DNA of 64,000 nucleotides. Source: Lactarius indigo (lineage: Eukaryota; Basidiomycota; Agaricomycetes; Russulales; Russulaceae). Location: assembly GCA_025766275.1 (NCBI GenBank), contig JAFKAC010000050.1, positions 124,001 to 188,000 of the forward strand, given 5' to 3'. The translations under genes and the position numbers were made by a program. The notes under the pieces were generated by a model. That model did no database searches. It saw only the letters and a list, made by a program, of their open reading frames with translations, and was not told the origin of the DNA. Position 1 is the stretch's first letter; every line of letters starts with the position of its first letter. Below, piece by piece: positions 1 to 11,000 of this stretch.

Positions 1-1
1 G

Positions 2-3000
2 CCCTCTGGCTCCTCCCTCAACAAGGTGGCCCCCGTCAAGTCGACGGGCAAAAAGGGCAAGAAGGACCACTCTGGTCTGACTTGCCACTATTGCAACAAA
101 AAGGGCCACATCAAGCCTGACTGCAGGAAGAAAAAGAAGGATGAGGCTGACGCAAAGGAGAAGGAGAAAGCAGGCAACAAGGCTGCCAATAGTCACATTC
201 TTGTACCTACCACCGCCTCCATTAAGGAGGTCGAAGAGCCCGCCATAGACTGGGCCTCTGAATCAATTGGTGTTGCCTTGTATGCTGCCTCACGTGTGCG
301 TTGGATGATGGACAGTGGTGCTACACACCACATTACACCACATCGGTCTGACTTCAAGGACTATACCCCAACCAAAGGCACCGTACGCCTAGGGGACAAG
401 TCCACTATAGACCAAGTGGGTGTCGGGTCTGTCATCTTTACAACGAGCCAGGGTATCTCTATCACCCTCAGTAATGTGCTACACCTACCACAGGTGAAGA
501 CGCGCTTCCTGTCTACGCGCGCCCTAGCACAAAAGGGTGCTGAGATTGCCTTTGACAGTGGCTCATTTAAAATATCTGTCAACCAAAAGTGTGTGGCCAA
601 AGGCTACCTTGAGGACAACCTTTACTGGTTGGACGCAGCCAGCGTCGGCCTCAACGCCCACACAAAATCAAGTGCTGCCACACTTGATATCTGGCATCAA
701 CGCATGGGACACATCTCCCCTGCGGCGCTGAAGGCGCATGGTCCCTCTGCCACTACTGGCATGGACATAGATAGCTCCACCACGGCCCACACAGTCTGCC
801 GTGGGTGCGAGATGGGTAAATCCACTCGCCAACCCTTTTCTGCGTCCTCCAACAAAAGGACAACTCATCAATTTGAGATTGTGCACAGTGACCTCGCCGG
901 TCCTATGCAAACTCAGTCCCTGCAAGGCTCGACATACACAGCCACCTTCATAGACGACCACACTAAGTTCACTGTGGTCCACTTCCTTAAGTCAAAGGAC
1001 CAGTTTGCTAAGTCGCTGCAGATGTATTTGGCTTGGGGTGAAACCCAGTCTGGCCATAAACTGCGCGCTCTGCACTCTGACCGCGGTGGCGAATACATGT
1101 CGAGTGTCACGCAGGACATTCTTAAGCAGAAAGGGATAGAGCATCACCTTACGATGCCGGGTTCACCACAGTCTAACGGGAAAGCCGAGCGGTTTAACCG
1201 CACCATTATGGATAAGGCAATGTCCATGCTCCACACAGCTGGCATGTCTAAAGGCTTCTGGGAGCATGCAGTGTGCGCAGCTGTGCACATCTACAACCGC
1301 TCTCCAGTCCGTGGGCTTAAGTGGCGCACTCCTTATGAGCTCTGGCACTCTGGCAAAGTGCCTGATGTCTCACATCTTCGCGTCTTTGGATGCAAGGGGT
1401 ACATGCATGTACCCGCTGATAAGCGTCGCAAATTGGATGCGAAGGCCATTGAGGTCACGCTTATCGGGTTTGAGCCCGAATCTAAGGGCTATAAACTCTG
1501 GGACCGCTCAACCCGCTCCGTCCGAGTGTCCAGGGATGTGACATTCGACGAGAGTAGCTTCCCGTCCCTTCAGGGTGTTGAGACACACCCCACACCTTCA
1601 CCACCAGTCGTGCCTAGCACAACAGTGACTGCCGTGCCTCACCCGCCGGCGTTACCACCAATGCGAGCCCCCTCCCCTGCACACTCCAGTAGTAGTGAGG
1701 AGGAGGATGTTGAAAAGCTCTTAGACCCCCCACAAGTCCAACCACGCCCCACCACTCCACCACCTGCTCTGACAGCTCTGCCCACCACACCTAAACGTGA
1801 GCAAGCCACTCCCACTTCACCCCCGCCGCGTCCTAGTGCAACGCGCATTATGCGCCATGTCCCTCCTCCCTCACCAGAAATGCCTGGGGGATTTGAAGAT
1901 CGTGCACAGCGTAGTCAGCTGTTGCGCGAGATGGACAATGCACCAAGGCGCAGTGCTCGTGCCCCTGTCCCTAATCCGCGTTACTTCAATGCGGACAATG
2001 CGGCATGGCGCGGCAGGCGTCTGGGGTATGCGGAGTTATTGGCTGCTGCTTTTGTAGGCCGAGACCCTGCAACTTATGCAGAGGCCATGCGGTCTGCAGC
2101 TGCAGATGAGTGGACTAAGGCGTGTCAGTATGAAATGGACGCCCTAGCTAAGAATGGGACTTGGGAGTTAGTGGATCTCCCGCCTAATCGCAAGGCAGTA
2201 AAATCCAAATGGGTCTTTAAGCTCAAAGCGGATGGCCGCTACAGAGCTCGCCTGGTGGCTAAGGGATTCACGCAGATCCCTGGCGTAGATTTTGATGAAA
2301 CCTTCTCTCCCGTCGCACGATTTGAGTCGCTACGTTTACTTCTGGCGTTGGCCGCGCTGGAGGACTGGCACATCCATCAGATGGATGTTAAGTCTGCTTT
2401 TCTCAATGGCGTGCTTGACGAGGAGATATACATGGAGCAACCACAAGGTTTCACTGTCACTGGCTCTGAGACGAAGGTGTGTCGCCTGGTTAAGGCGATC
2501 TATGGTCTCAAACAGGCCTCCCGCGCATGGAACTTACAATTCCATGGAGTGCTCACTGCACTCGGCTTTAAGCGGACATTTGCTGATGCTGGCATATATG
2601 TGATGCCTCAACGGGAGGGGTATGATCCACTCTTCGTTATTGTCTACGTTGATGACATCACTATACTGGGTCCCTCGCTGAGTGGTATCAAGCGTTTGAA
2701 GTCAGACCTGTCTGAACGCTATGAGATGACAGATCTCGGGGAGATAGAGTCTTATCTTGGTATGCGCATTGTGCGCAACCGCTCCCTCAGACGCATCGAA
2801 ATAGATCAGTCTGGCTACATCAAGGATGTCCTTGAACGCTTTGGCATGTCTGATGCCACACCACACAACACACCCTTTCCCGCTGGTGCTGACGAGCACC
2901 TGGTTAAATATACGTCGCAGGCAACTGCCTCAGATATCTCTCACTACCAATCTCTTATTGGGAGTCTGCTTTACGTGCAGATTGGCACTAGGCCAGATAT

Positions 3001-3607
3001 CTCCTTCGCTGTGTCACGTCTGGCGCAGTACGCAGCGAATCCCTCACCACAACATCTGCGACTTGCACAGTATGTCCTGTCCTACTTAGTAGGAACTATG
3101 GATATGCGTATTGTCTATGATGGCGCCAATGGCAATGGCCTTCATGGCTACACTGATTCCAGTCTGGCTGATCAGACTGATGACCGCCACTCCACTTCCG
3201 GTTATGTATTCCTACTAGCCAATGGTGCAATAAGCTGGTCTTCGCGCAAGCAAAAGACTGTGGCCCAAAACACTACTGAGGCAGAGTACATGGCCATGAC
3301 CGACGCAACTAACCAGGCTGCGTGGTATCAGAGCTTCCTCACGGAACTCGGGTACGAGGTCGACGACCCCATCCCACTGCATGGTGACAATAAGGGTGCT
3401 ATTGACTTAGCCTTGAACCCTGTCACTGGGAGACGGTCTAAGCACATTGCCATACGGCATCATGTCATTCGGGAGTACATCGAAAAGGGGACCATCACCC
3501 TCATTAGAACTCCTACTGTGGATATGGTTGCGGACGGCTTCACAAAGTCACTACCGCGTGCCCTGCTACAGAAGCACAACGATGACATGGGACTCATGTG
3601 TACTTAG
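2..3607 (+). CDS. copia-1 Gag-Pol polyprotein (C-terminal 1,200 residues, partial)
   Basis: This is a single open frame of about 1,200 codons, open at the left edge. In order it shows: a CCHC zinc knuckle of Gag (CHYCNKKGHIKPDC, near nt 83-124); an aspartic protease active site (DSGATHHIT, nt 311 on); an integrase HHCC region (WHQRMGH, then CRGC) and a DDE core (HSDLAGP, HSDRGGEY, SNGKAERFNR); a proline-rich linker (nt 1590-1870); reverse transcriptase with YVDD at nt 2645-2656; and RNase H with HGDNKGAID. The polyprotein would make virus-like particles, copy element RNA into cDNA and integrate it. All catalytic motifs that I can check are present, so the encoded enzymes look functional. The start codon lies outside the window. 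Confidence 0.95.
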   Translation, partial: PSGSSLNKVAPVKSTGKKGKKDHSGLTCHYCNKKGHIKPDCRKKKKDEADAKEKEKAGNKAANSHILVPTTASIKEVEEPAIDWASESIGVALYAASRVRWMMDSGATHHITPHRSDFKDYTPTKGTVRLGDKSTIDQVGVGSVIFTTSQGISITLSNVLHLPQVKTRFLSTRALAQKGAEIAFDSGSFKISVNQKCVAKGYLEDNLYWLDAASVGLNAHTKSSAATLDIWHQRMGHISPAALKAHGPSATTGMDIDSSTTAHTVCRGCEMGKSTRQPFSASSNKRTTHQFEIVHSDLAGPMQTQSLQGSTYTATFIDDHTKFTVVHFLKSKDQFAKSLQMYLAWGETQSGHKLRALHSDRGGEYMSSVTQDILKQKGIEHHLTMPGSPQSNGKAERFNRTIMDKAMSMLHTAGMSKGFWEHAVCAAVHIYNRSPVRGLKWRTPYELWHSGKVPDVSHLRVFGCKGYMHVPADKRRKLDAKAIEVTLIGFEPESKGYKLWDRSTRSVRVSRDVTFDESSFPSLQGVETHPTPSPPVVPSTTVTAVPHPPALPPMRAPSPAHSSSSEEEDVEKLLDPPQVQPRPTTPPPALTALPTTPKREQATPTSPPPRPSATRIMRHVPPPSPEMPGGFEDRAQRSQLLREMDNAPRRSARAPVPNPRYFNADNAAWRGRRLGYAELLAAAFVGRDPATYAEAMRSAAADEWTKACQYEMDALAKNGTWELVDLPPNRKAVKSKWVFKLKADGRYRARLVAKGFTQIPGVDFDETFSPVARFESLRLLLALAALEDWHIHQMDVKSAFLNGVLDEEIYMEQPQGFTVTGSETKVCRLVKAIYGLKQASRAWNLQFHGVLTALGFKRTFADAGIYVMPQREGYDPLFVIVYVDDITILGPSLSGIKRLKSDLSERYEMTDLGEIESYLGMRIVRNRSLRRIEIDQSGYIKDVLERFGMSDATPHNTPFPAGADEHLVKYTSQATASDISHYQSLIGSLLYVQIGTRPDISFAVSRLAQYAANPSPQHLRLAQYVLSYLVGTMDMRIVYDGANGNGLHGYTDSSLADQTDDRHSTSGYVFLLANGAISWSSRKQKTVAQNTTEAEYMAMTDATNQAAWYQSFLTELGYEVDDPIPLHGDNKGAIDLALNPVTGRRSKHIAIRHHVIREYIEKGTITLIRTPTVDMVADGFTKSLPRALLQKHNDDMGLMCT

Positions 3608-3626
3608 ATTGTAGATCACGGGGAGA

Positions 3627-4250
3627 TGTTGATAAGTGACCCTTGCGCACTTAGCGGCTCATACGGACCGGACTTGCAGCATGGACTGCTTTAGATTAGA
3701 TATACAGGACTTGTAGATTAGATACTGTTTGATCTGTACAATCTGGACTTACCATTGCGTCATCTATGACATCACTGTACTTCTATGACATCATACATCC
3801 GGACTCTGCGTTGTATAAACGCCTTTGTACTTTCCTTTGTTCTTTACTTAGTATTATCTTTATTATGATGTCAGTATGATATCATCTAGTTCTGGACTCT
3901 TCTTGTTCTCCTCTACCTTGTTCTCAAAGCGTCCACTCCTTTGTCTCTTTGTAGAACAATAACACCTTTGTATTCTGTGACTAGCGTTACTTATCTTGTA
4001 CTACTGTCACCCTCTGTAGGAGTATAAGTAGAGTACCATGTACGCTCCTGGTCCACATCAGTTCTCACTGCTTGTGTGCCAGGTAAGCCTCCTTTCCTCC
4101 AATGTAACAACATCAGTTCTCACTGCTTGTGTGCCAGACACTCTTGCTTCACTCTGCTAGATCCCTGTTGCTGCTTTCCAGCCACCTTGACATATCTCAC
4201 CACAGTCTCCTTGTCACTGTGAGTATGTCCCCCTTGTGTGCTGTTCATCA
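3627..4250 (+). repeat. copia-1 3' LTR (624 bp) with intron-like duplicated unit
   Basis: The LTR starts TGTTGATAAGTGACCC after the polypurine tract and ends CTGTTCATCA, so it is bounded by TG...CA. A TATA-like GTATAAGTAG lies near 4022. Just downstream a segment ending in TGTGCCAG occurs twice. The first copy is followed by GTAAG (4083) and the second ends in CCAG (4137), so 4083-4137 has the form of a 55-nt GT...AG intron. The same layout is seen in the LTRs at 5602, 7003 and 13519. The following bases (CATTT) would be the target duplication, but the partner lies outside the window. Confidence 0.9.
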
Positions 4251-4251
4251 C

Positions 4252-4692
4252 ATTTAGTCTCTTTGATGTTGTGTGGACTTGTGTTCATGTTGTTTGGAAC
4301 CCTGTCCTATATAAACCTGTACCATAGACCGTAGGAAGCCAGACTTGGCTTCGTTTGCAATCTAGCAACCTTGCCTTCGTACTTTGGTGTGACCTCGCCT
4401 TATCCCTCTCTTCTTGTGCATCCCCTACCTCAGTCCTTAACCAGGACACTTCGAAGTCTTTGCAGTTGAACTATATCAACGCGTCACACCTGTTATACTC
4501 TGCGCACTAGCAAGATCAAGTGTAGAGAAGTGTTAGACACTTCGGACGAGGAGTCCTACACAGCAGAGTCGTGCTGCACCTTGTGCCACACTTTTATCAC
4601 TTGTATTTCATAGCAATAAGACAACAGAGGTCTTCACTTGATACCTGTGTGATTCAGAACCTTTAGAACCCACGCCCCTGCTAGGGCGTAAC
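4252..4692 (+). repeat. Truncated LTR, same family as the solo LTR at 8811-9389
   Basis: This stretch is the reverse complement of most of 8811-9250: shared landmarks are the TATA box CTATATAAACC (about 4310), CTAGCAACCTTGCC and the terminal GGGCGTAACA. It therefore reads 5' to 3' on the plus strand. Its first part is missing because the copia-1 LTR abuts it at 4250. It ends next to a gypsy-type Gag fragment that reads on the opposite strand, so it is an insertion into that element rather than its own LTR. Confidence 0.75.
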
Positions 4693-5360
4693 ACCTGTTC
4701 CCGTTCCAGGGTGTTTTTGAACCTCTGGCTGAACCTGTCGGCCACAGCATCCCATAGGTCTCTCATGTAGGGACTGATCCCTCGTTGTATTTGTCTGTTG
4801 AGCCAGTTGAGGAACAACAACACCCATTCACTCACTGCTCCCCCCTTGATATAGGAGAGGAACAGGAGACTTCTCCTGTAGTCGTTGCGCATGATGGGGG
4901 CATCGAGATTCATGCCCCAGTAGACGTGCCACTGTGTTAGAAACTGGTCGACTTTGAGTCTGTCGCCATCAAAAATAGAAGGAGGCTCGCCAGTTAATTT
5001 TTCGTTATGCCCTCCTCCTCCTCCACCGCCTCCCCCTCCACCTCCTTCGGGTGGTCTGGCGGGTGGTCCACGGTGTGGGGGTCCAGTTTGTCATAGGTCA
5101 AAGGGTATTCCCCCTCCTGGAGGCGGCAGTGGGTCTCCTCCTGGCCCCCCAGTCCCTGGTGGTAGTTCTAATGCGAGCGGTTGCCCAGACGGAGGGTCTC
5201 CTCGGTCCGACCCTATGGCTTGGAATATTGCAGCATCGTCGGCGGTCATTCTTACGCCGGTTTCTGGGTTGATGGGCATGAGGATTTCTCGCGCTTCCTG
5301 TCGTATGGCGCATGATTCTTCCAATGCGACCTCTTCCATTGCTTGAGTCAAAGTTGCCAT
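4693..5360 (-). pseudogene. Ty3/gypsy-like Gag fragment with one in-frame TGA
   Basis: On the minus strand an ATG at 5360 opens a frame starting MATLTQAMEEVALEES. It runs through an acidic/proline part, a glycine run encoded by GGT/GGA repeats (about 4990-5045), and then a helical Gag-capsid-like part (IFDGDRLKVDQFLTQWHVYW, AVADRFSQRF). It is interrupted once, by TGA at 5091-5093, in a context where CGA (Arg) is plausible. The frame is then lost at the LTR at 4692. No zinc knuckle or pol follows. Family assignment rests on general Gag resemblance and is moderate. Confidence 0.6.
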
Positions 5361-5601
5361 GATTGCTGGTGATCGTATGTGAATTGGTTCTGGCTCTGTG
5401 ATATGGGCGGACTCAGCTCGTTCGAGGAGGAGTTCTTGCACTGCTCCTCCACTGCTTTCTGTTTGTTCTGGCTGTCGCCCCTCATCTTCCTCGCTTTGTC
5501 CGGTTTCGTCTGTAATTGCTTCTCCGGTCGTATGTTCGTGCAGTTGTCCGTCAATAGGACCCCAGTCTGCTCAGCTATTGAGCTCTCTTGTATCGATGTT
5601 G

Positions 5602-6203
5602 TGTTGATAAGTGACCCTTGCGCACTTAGCGGCTCATACGGACCGAACTTGCAGCATGGACTGCTGTAGATTAGATATACAGGACTTGTAGATTAGATAC
5701 TTTTTGATCTGTACAATCTATTACCTATCATTGCGTCACCTATGACATCATGTACTATGACATCATGCAGACTCCTCTAGATTTGTCATTGTACTACGTC
5801 TTTGTTCTTTCTTTAGATATATCTTTATTGTGATGTCATTATGGCCTGGACACTTCTTGTTCTATACGCCTTGTTCTCCATATGCACACCCCTTTGTCCT
5901 GTTGTAGAACAATGCGCTCCTTGTATTCTGTGACCTATAGTTACTTTCCTTGTATTAGTGTCACGCCTCTGTACAGTATAAGTAGACTGCTTGTACGCCC
6001 TGGTCCACATCAGTTCTCTCACTGCTGTGTGCCAGGTATGTCTCCTCCTCTGTAATACCATTATCAGTTCTCTCACTTCTGTGTGCCAGACACCCTTGCT
6101 TTACTCTGCTAGACTCCTGTTGCTGCTTTCCAGCCACCCAGCTTATCTCACCACAGTCCTCTTAGTCCACTGTGAGTATGCTACTTCTGTGTGCTGTTCA
6201 TCA
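5602..6203 (+). repeat. Solo copia LTR (602 bp) with 5-bp target duplication
   Basis: It starts TGTTGATAAGTGACCC and ends GTTCATCA like the copia-1 and copia-2 LTRs. It is flanked on both sides by TGTTG (5597-5601 and 6204-6208), a clean 5-bp target duplication. The absence of any internal region means the two LTRs of an inserted element recombined. It carries the duplicated leader unit, here a 54-nt GTATG...CCAG segment (6036-6089). The host sequence is the upstream region of the minus-strand gypsy Gag fragment. Confidence 0.9.
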
Positions 6204-7002
6204 TGTTGCAGTGATACCTTGGTCCGGCTGGGCGTATTACGTCCCAACGGGAGTCTATCAGATTCCACGTAACTTCTGTCCAGCACAAATGGTCGAAGTT
6301 GAAGTCAACTGGTCAGAACCGTGTAGGTCCATTGAACTCTACGAAGTATCCTGTTTCTTCTTCCCTTTCTCTCCAACTGGCTGCCTTTAGAAAGCGTGTG
6401 GGCACGTTGCGTTCTCCTCTTCGCGTTAATGTATAGGGACGGAAACTCATCCACTGGTCTCTGGTTGTTACGGCCACGGTGGAATCTTGGTCTTAATGTA
6501 ACGTCATCACAACGTGAGCTTGACTTGAGCACGGTAGAGGCGGTAACAACTTAGCAAATAAGCACGACAGCATGAAGGCCCGTGTCCCTGTTGTAGTGAA
6601 TGCATGAAGGCACACCAATAAGTTGTATAGGATAAGATGAAGCTTTTGGACTTTGAGACTTGATAATAGAGAAAGAGAGACGGAGAGAAGTGACGATTCA
6701 AGAAGACCAAGATGGCATATCTTGGTCTTTGCAAACTATCTTAAATACAAGTCAAGCAGGCTTTCAAGTGCTGCTATGAGTCACAGTAATGTAGCGTCCA
6801 ACGTATCGCAGAAACATCGCAAACCCTAATACTACTAGTACTAGTATTAGTGTTGAGTCATCCAGGTACCGCTCAGTCAGCTATTGTCGCAATCACCTAT
6901 CATACTCCATCATAAAGGCCTAAGCCCGTGAGTCTGTGACTAATCTACCTTACCACCGTAGTCACAACCGGTACAGTAAGGGTCCACAGTCGAAACGTGA
7001 CA
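6204..7002. other. Unassigned sequence between LTRs
   Basis: About 800 bases with no convincing gene. It probably includes the leader of the older gypsy-like element that the solo LTR entered. A near-palindrome of alternating ACTAGT/AGTACT steps lies at about 6822-6852. I see no protein similarity in the short open frames. Confidence 0.5.
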
Positions 7003-7259
7003 TTGTAGTAGTGTCACCCTCCTGTATAGTATAAGTAGTAGGCTTGTACGCTCCTGGTCCACATCAGTTCCTCACTGCTCTATGTGCCAGGTATGTCTTA
7101 TTCTCTCAATTGTATTATCACTTCCTCACTGCTCTGTGTGCCAGACACCCTCTGCTTCACTGCTTGACATTCCCCTCTGCTGCTAACCAGCTTGTCACTA
7201 GTATCTCACCACAGACTCTTTGCCTCTGTGAGTACTGGTTATGTCTATGCTGTTCATCA
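7003..7259 (+). repeat. copia-2 5' LTR, 5'-truncated
   Basis: It matches the end of the 3' LTR (from TTGTAGTAGTGTCACCC, about 13305) but lacks roughly the first 350 bp. It ends GTTCATCA. Unlike its own 3' LTR it contains the duplicated leader unit as a 54-nt GTATG...CCAG segment at 7091-7144. Confidence 0.88.
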
Positions 7260-7271
7260 GGTTATGGGCCC
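7260..7271 (+). other. Primer binding site, half initiator-tRNA-Met type
   Basis: Directly after the LTR comes GGTTATGGGCCC. This is complementary to the anticodon stem-loop of eukaryotic initiator tRNA-Met (GGGCCCATAACC). Known copia-type elements such as Drosophila copia prime from a cleaved half of this tRNA, so this is very likely the minus-strand primer site. Confidence 0.85.
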
Positions 7272-8040
7272 TGGTGCCCTAGCCACTCCACTTGGCTGGT
7301 CACTGTCTTCCTAGGAGGACACACCAGGCTAAGGTCTGTCTGGGGCCTTATCAGCCTTGCCCAAGGCAGAGAACAGTGGGGCGCCACTTGTCTCTGCTAA
7401 GGAACCTCCTGTGTATGTACTGCCCAGTAGTCCTACTTTCACCCCTACTGTTTTCCTAGCCCCTACACTATGTGCAAGGAGACTGGGTCTGGTAGCCCCT
7501 TAACTTCAAAATATCCAGGTGTGCATGGCCCACTGGGCTGTGTATTGTGGAGCTTAGTGCCAGCTGTCTCTGGTGCTCCACACTGGGCGCAGGATCTCCT
7601 CACCATGGGAGTGTAAAACCTGGTTCAGGCTCTGGGGGGTGTTCACCTTATGGTGTTCTGCAACCAGATACCTGCCTTGTAGCAGCAATGGGAAAGGATT
7701 CAGTAAAGCCACTTGTGGCAATGAGGCAGCCAACAGGCTGAGGAGGCTGAGGTAGATAGCCTTGGGCTCTGAAAGCATTCCCTTCACCTTCCCCCTGACG
7801 CAAACCATTTGAGCTGTGTCTTAGACACATCCTGGCTGGCAGCTAGCTCATGGTATGGCAAAGGGATTCCTTCAACCTGGGCCTAGCCCTTGTATCACTG
7901 GCATACTATCAGGAGGCAGGACGCATTAAGCGTTCTGGCCTTACAGAATCACAGACAGGAGTGGTATCCCCCTCTATCTTTGTCTTGCAAATATGAAGCA
8001 CTATCGCTGACTGCTCCTCGGCGATAGATAAATCATCCCA
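7272..8040 (+). other. copia-2 leader between PBS and gag
   Basis: About 770 bases between the primer site and the gag ATG with no long coding frame. Positions 7723-7764 match 36 of 42 bases of the leader of the gypsy element at 59748-59789; all six differences are transitions. This part likely carries packaging or translation signals of the element RNA. Confidence 0.6.
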
Positions 8041-11000
8041 ATGTCTGGTTCATCCTCTACCCCTGCTGCTGGTGCTGGTGCTCCTCCCAGCCCCACCGGT
8101 GGCTCTGCAGGAGGCTCACTCCCTTCTCCTTCTGGATCCACACCCTCCACATGTCTCTCTCAAGCCCACAGTGCCAACTTTGGCATGCCATCTGGCATCC
8201 ACCTCACCCAGTTTGACGGCACTGGCTGGAATGAATGGTCTGGGACCATTGAGGCTATCCTCACGCTGCATGAAGCTGAGGATGTGTTCACCTTGGACAC
8301 ACCCCCATCGGGTATCACTACCGATGAGTGGGACTCAGTCCAGCGTCGTTCCAGGCGTACCTCTGCCTCTACCTCAAGCCAGATGTCTACTCCCTTGTGG
8401 CGGACAATATTGTCTATGCCACCTTCAAGGCGAAGTGGGACAAACTGAGAGATGTATACGCTGGTGCCTCGGGCAGCACCACCATCTTCAACTTGTGGAT
8501 TCAGTTGATGCAAGCCCGCCTTGACAACTCTGCACCCATGGCCGCTCAGCTGGCCAAACTCAATGAGCTAAGGGTTGCCCTTTCCAACACACAGATGGGT
8601 GTCTCTGACGTCCAGTACTGCCTCATTCTCCTCCATGCACTGCCGCCCTCTTATGAGGTGTTGGCCTCTACCATCCTTGCCAGTGGGGCCCCCTCCGCAC
8701 TTAAGCACGCTGAAATAATTGCGCACATAGTGTCGGAAGAAGCTCGCTGTGCCAGACCCTCTGGCTCTTCCCTCAACAAGGTGGCCCCTGTCAAGTCGAT
8801 GGGCAAAAAGTGTTACACCCTAGCAGGGGCGTGGGTTCTAAAGGTTCGAATCACACAAGTATCAAGCGAAGACTTCTGTGGTCTTATTGCTATGAAATAC
8901 AAGTGGCGAAAGTGCGGCACAGGGTGTAGCACTACTCTGTAAGGTAGGACTCCTCGTCCGAAGTGTCTGACACTTCTCTACACTTGATCTTGCTAGTGCA
9001 CAGAGTATAACAGGTGCGACGCGTTGATATAGTTCAACTGCAAAGACTTCGGAGTGTCCTGGTTAGGGACTGAGGTAGGGGATGCACAAGAAGAGGGGAG
9101 TAAGGCGAGGTCACACCAAAGTACAGAGGCAAGGTTGCTAGATTGCAAACAAAGCCAAGTCTGGCTTCCTACGGTCTATGGTACAGGTTTATATAGGACA
9201 GGGTTCCAAACAACATGAACACAAGTCCACACAATATCAAAGAGACTAAACGGAGTAAGCAGAAGTTCGGATCAAGAGAAACAATGCCACTGGTAAAAGT
9301 AGCTCCTTTGGTAACAATGTATAGTACAGAAAGGGAAAGGCAGGGTGGAGACATACTGTGGCTGAGGTCTGAAGCGTCGGATCATAACAAAAAGGGCAAG
9401 AAGGACCACTCTGGTCTAACTTGCCACTATTGCAACAAAAAGGGCCACATCAAGCCTGACTGCAGGAAGAAGAAAAAGGATGAGGAGAAGGAGAAGGCAG
9501 GCAACAAGGCCGCAAACAGTCATGTCTTAGTACCTACCACCGCCTCCATTAAGGAGGTTGTAGAGCCCGCCATAGATTGGGCCTCTGAATCAATTTCTGT
9601 TGCCTTGTACGCTGCCTCGCGTGTGCATTGGATGATGGACAGTGGTGCTACACACCACATCACACCACATCAGTCTGACTTCAAGGACTACACCCCAACT
9701 AAAGGCACTGTACGCCTAGGGGATAAGTCCACAATAGACCAAGTGGGTGTCGGGTCTGTCATCTTCACAACGAGCCAAGGTATCTCTATCACCCTCAGTA
9801 ATGTGCTACACCTACCACAGGTGAAGACGCACTTCTTGTCGACGCGCGCCCTAGCACAAAAGGGTGCTGAGATTGCCTTTGATAGTGGCTCTTTTAAGAT
9901 ATCTATCAACCAAAAGTGTGTGGCCAAAGGCTACCTTGAGGACAACCTGTACTGGTTAGATGCAGCTAGCGTCGGCCTCAATGCCCACACAAAATCAAGT
10001 GCTGCCACACTTGATATCTGGCATCAACACATGGGACACATCTCCCCTGCAGCGCTGAAGGTGCATGGTCCCTCTGCCACTACTGGCATGGACATAGATA
10101 GCTCTACCACGGCCCACACAGTCTGCCGTGGGTGCAAGATGGGTAAATCCACTCGCCAACCCTTTTCTGCGTCCTCCAACAAGAGGACAACTCATCAATT
10201 TAAGATTGTGCACAGTGACCTCGCCGGTCCTATGCAGACTCAGTCCCTGCAAGGCTCAACATACACAGCCACCTTCATAGACGACCACACTAAGTTCACA
10301 GTGGTTCACTTCCTTAAGTCAAAGGATCAGTTTGCTAAGTCGCTGCAGATGTACTTGGCCTGGGGTGAAACCCAGTCTGGCCATAAACTGCGCGCTCTGC
10401 ACTCTGACCATGGTGGTGAATACATGTCAAGTGTCACACAGGACATTCTTAAGCAGAAAGGGATAGAGCATCACCTCACAATGCCAGGTTCACCACAGTC
10501 TAACAGAAAAGCCAAGCAGTTTAACTGCACCATTATGGATAAGGCAATGTCCATGCTTCACACAGCTGGCATGTCTGAAGGCTTCTGGGAGCATGCAGTG
10601 TGTGCAGCTGTGCACATCTATAACCACTCTCCAGTCCATGGGCTTAAGTGGCACACTCCTTATGAGCTCTGGCACTCTGGCAAAGTGCCCGATGTCTCAC
10701 ATCTTCGTGTCTTCGGATGCAAGGGGTACATGCATGTACCCACTGATAAGTGTCGCAAATTAGATGCGAAGGCTATTGAGGTCACGCTTATCGGGTTTGA
10801 GCCCAAATCTAAGGGCTATAAGCTCTGGGACCACTCAACCCGCTCCATTCAAGTGTCCAGGGATGTGACATTCGACAAGAGTAGCTTCCCGTCCCTCCAG
10901 GGTGTTGAGACACACCCCACACCTTCACCACCAGTCGTGCCTAGCACAACAGTGACTGCTGTGCCTCACCCGCCGGCATTACCACCAATGCGAGCCCCCT

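Larger units (their letters stand above)
1..4250 (+). mobile_element. Ty1/copia retrotransposon copia-1, 5'-truncated by window edge
   Basis: The left window edge cuts this element inside gag. What remains is the end of gag, a full pol reading frame and the 3' LTR. The order protease, integrase, reverse transcriptase, RNase H is the copia order. A purine-rich stretch (about 3617-3626, with GGGGAGA) directly precedes the LTR and is the likely polypurine tract. The element ends at 4250 inside another LTR fragment, so it was probably a nested insertion. The reading frame has no internal stop, so this is likely a young copy. Confidence 0.93.

Noticed and set aside
4954..5346. 130-codon plus-strand frame with polyproline
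   Set aside because: Shadow of the glycine-run Gag fragment on the minus strand.
8830..8860. GGTTCGAATC in the solo LTR, like a tRNA B box
   Set aside because: No A box, acceptor stem or cloverleaf around it; the related copy at 4660 reads GGTTCTGAATC. Chance match.
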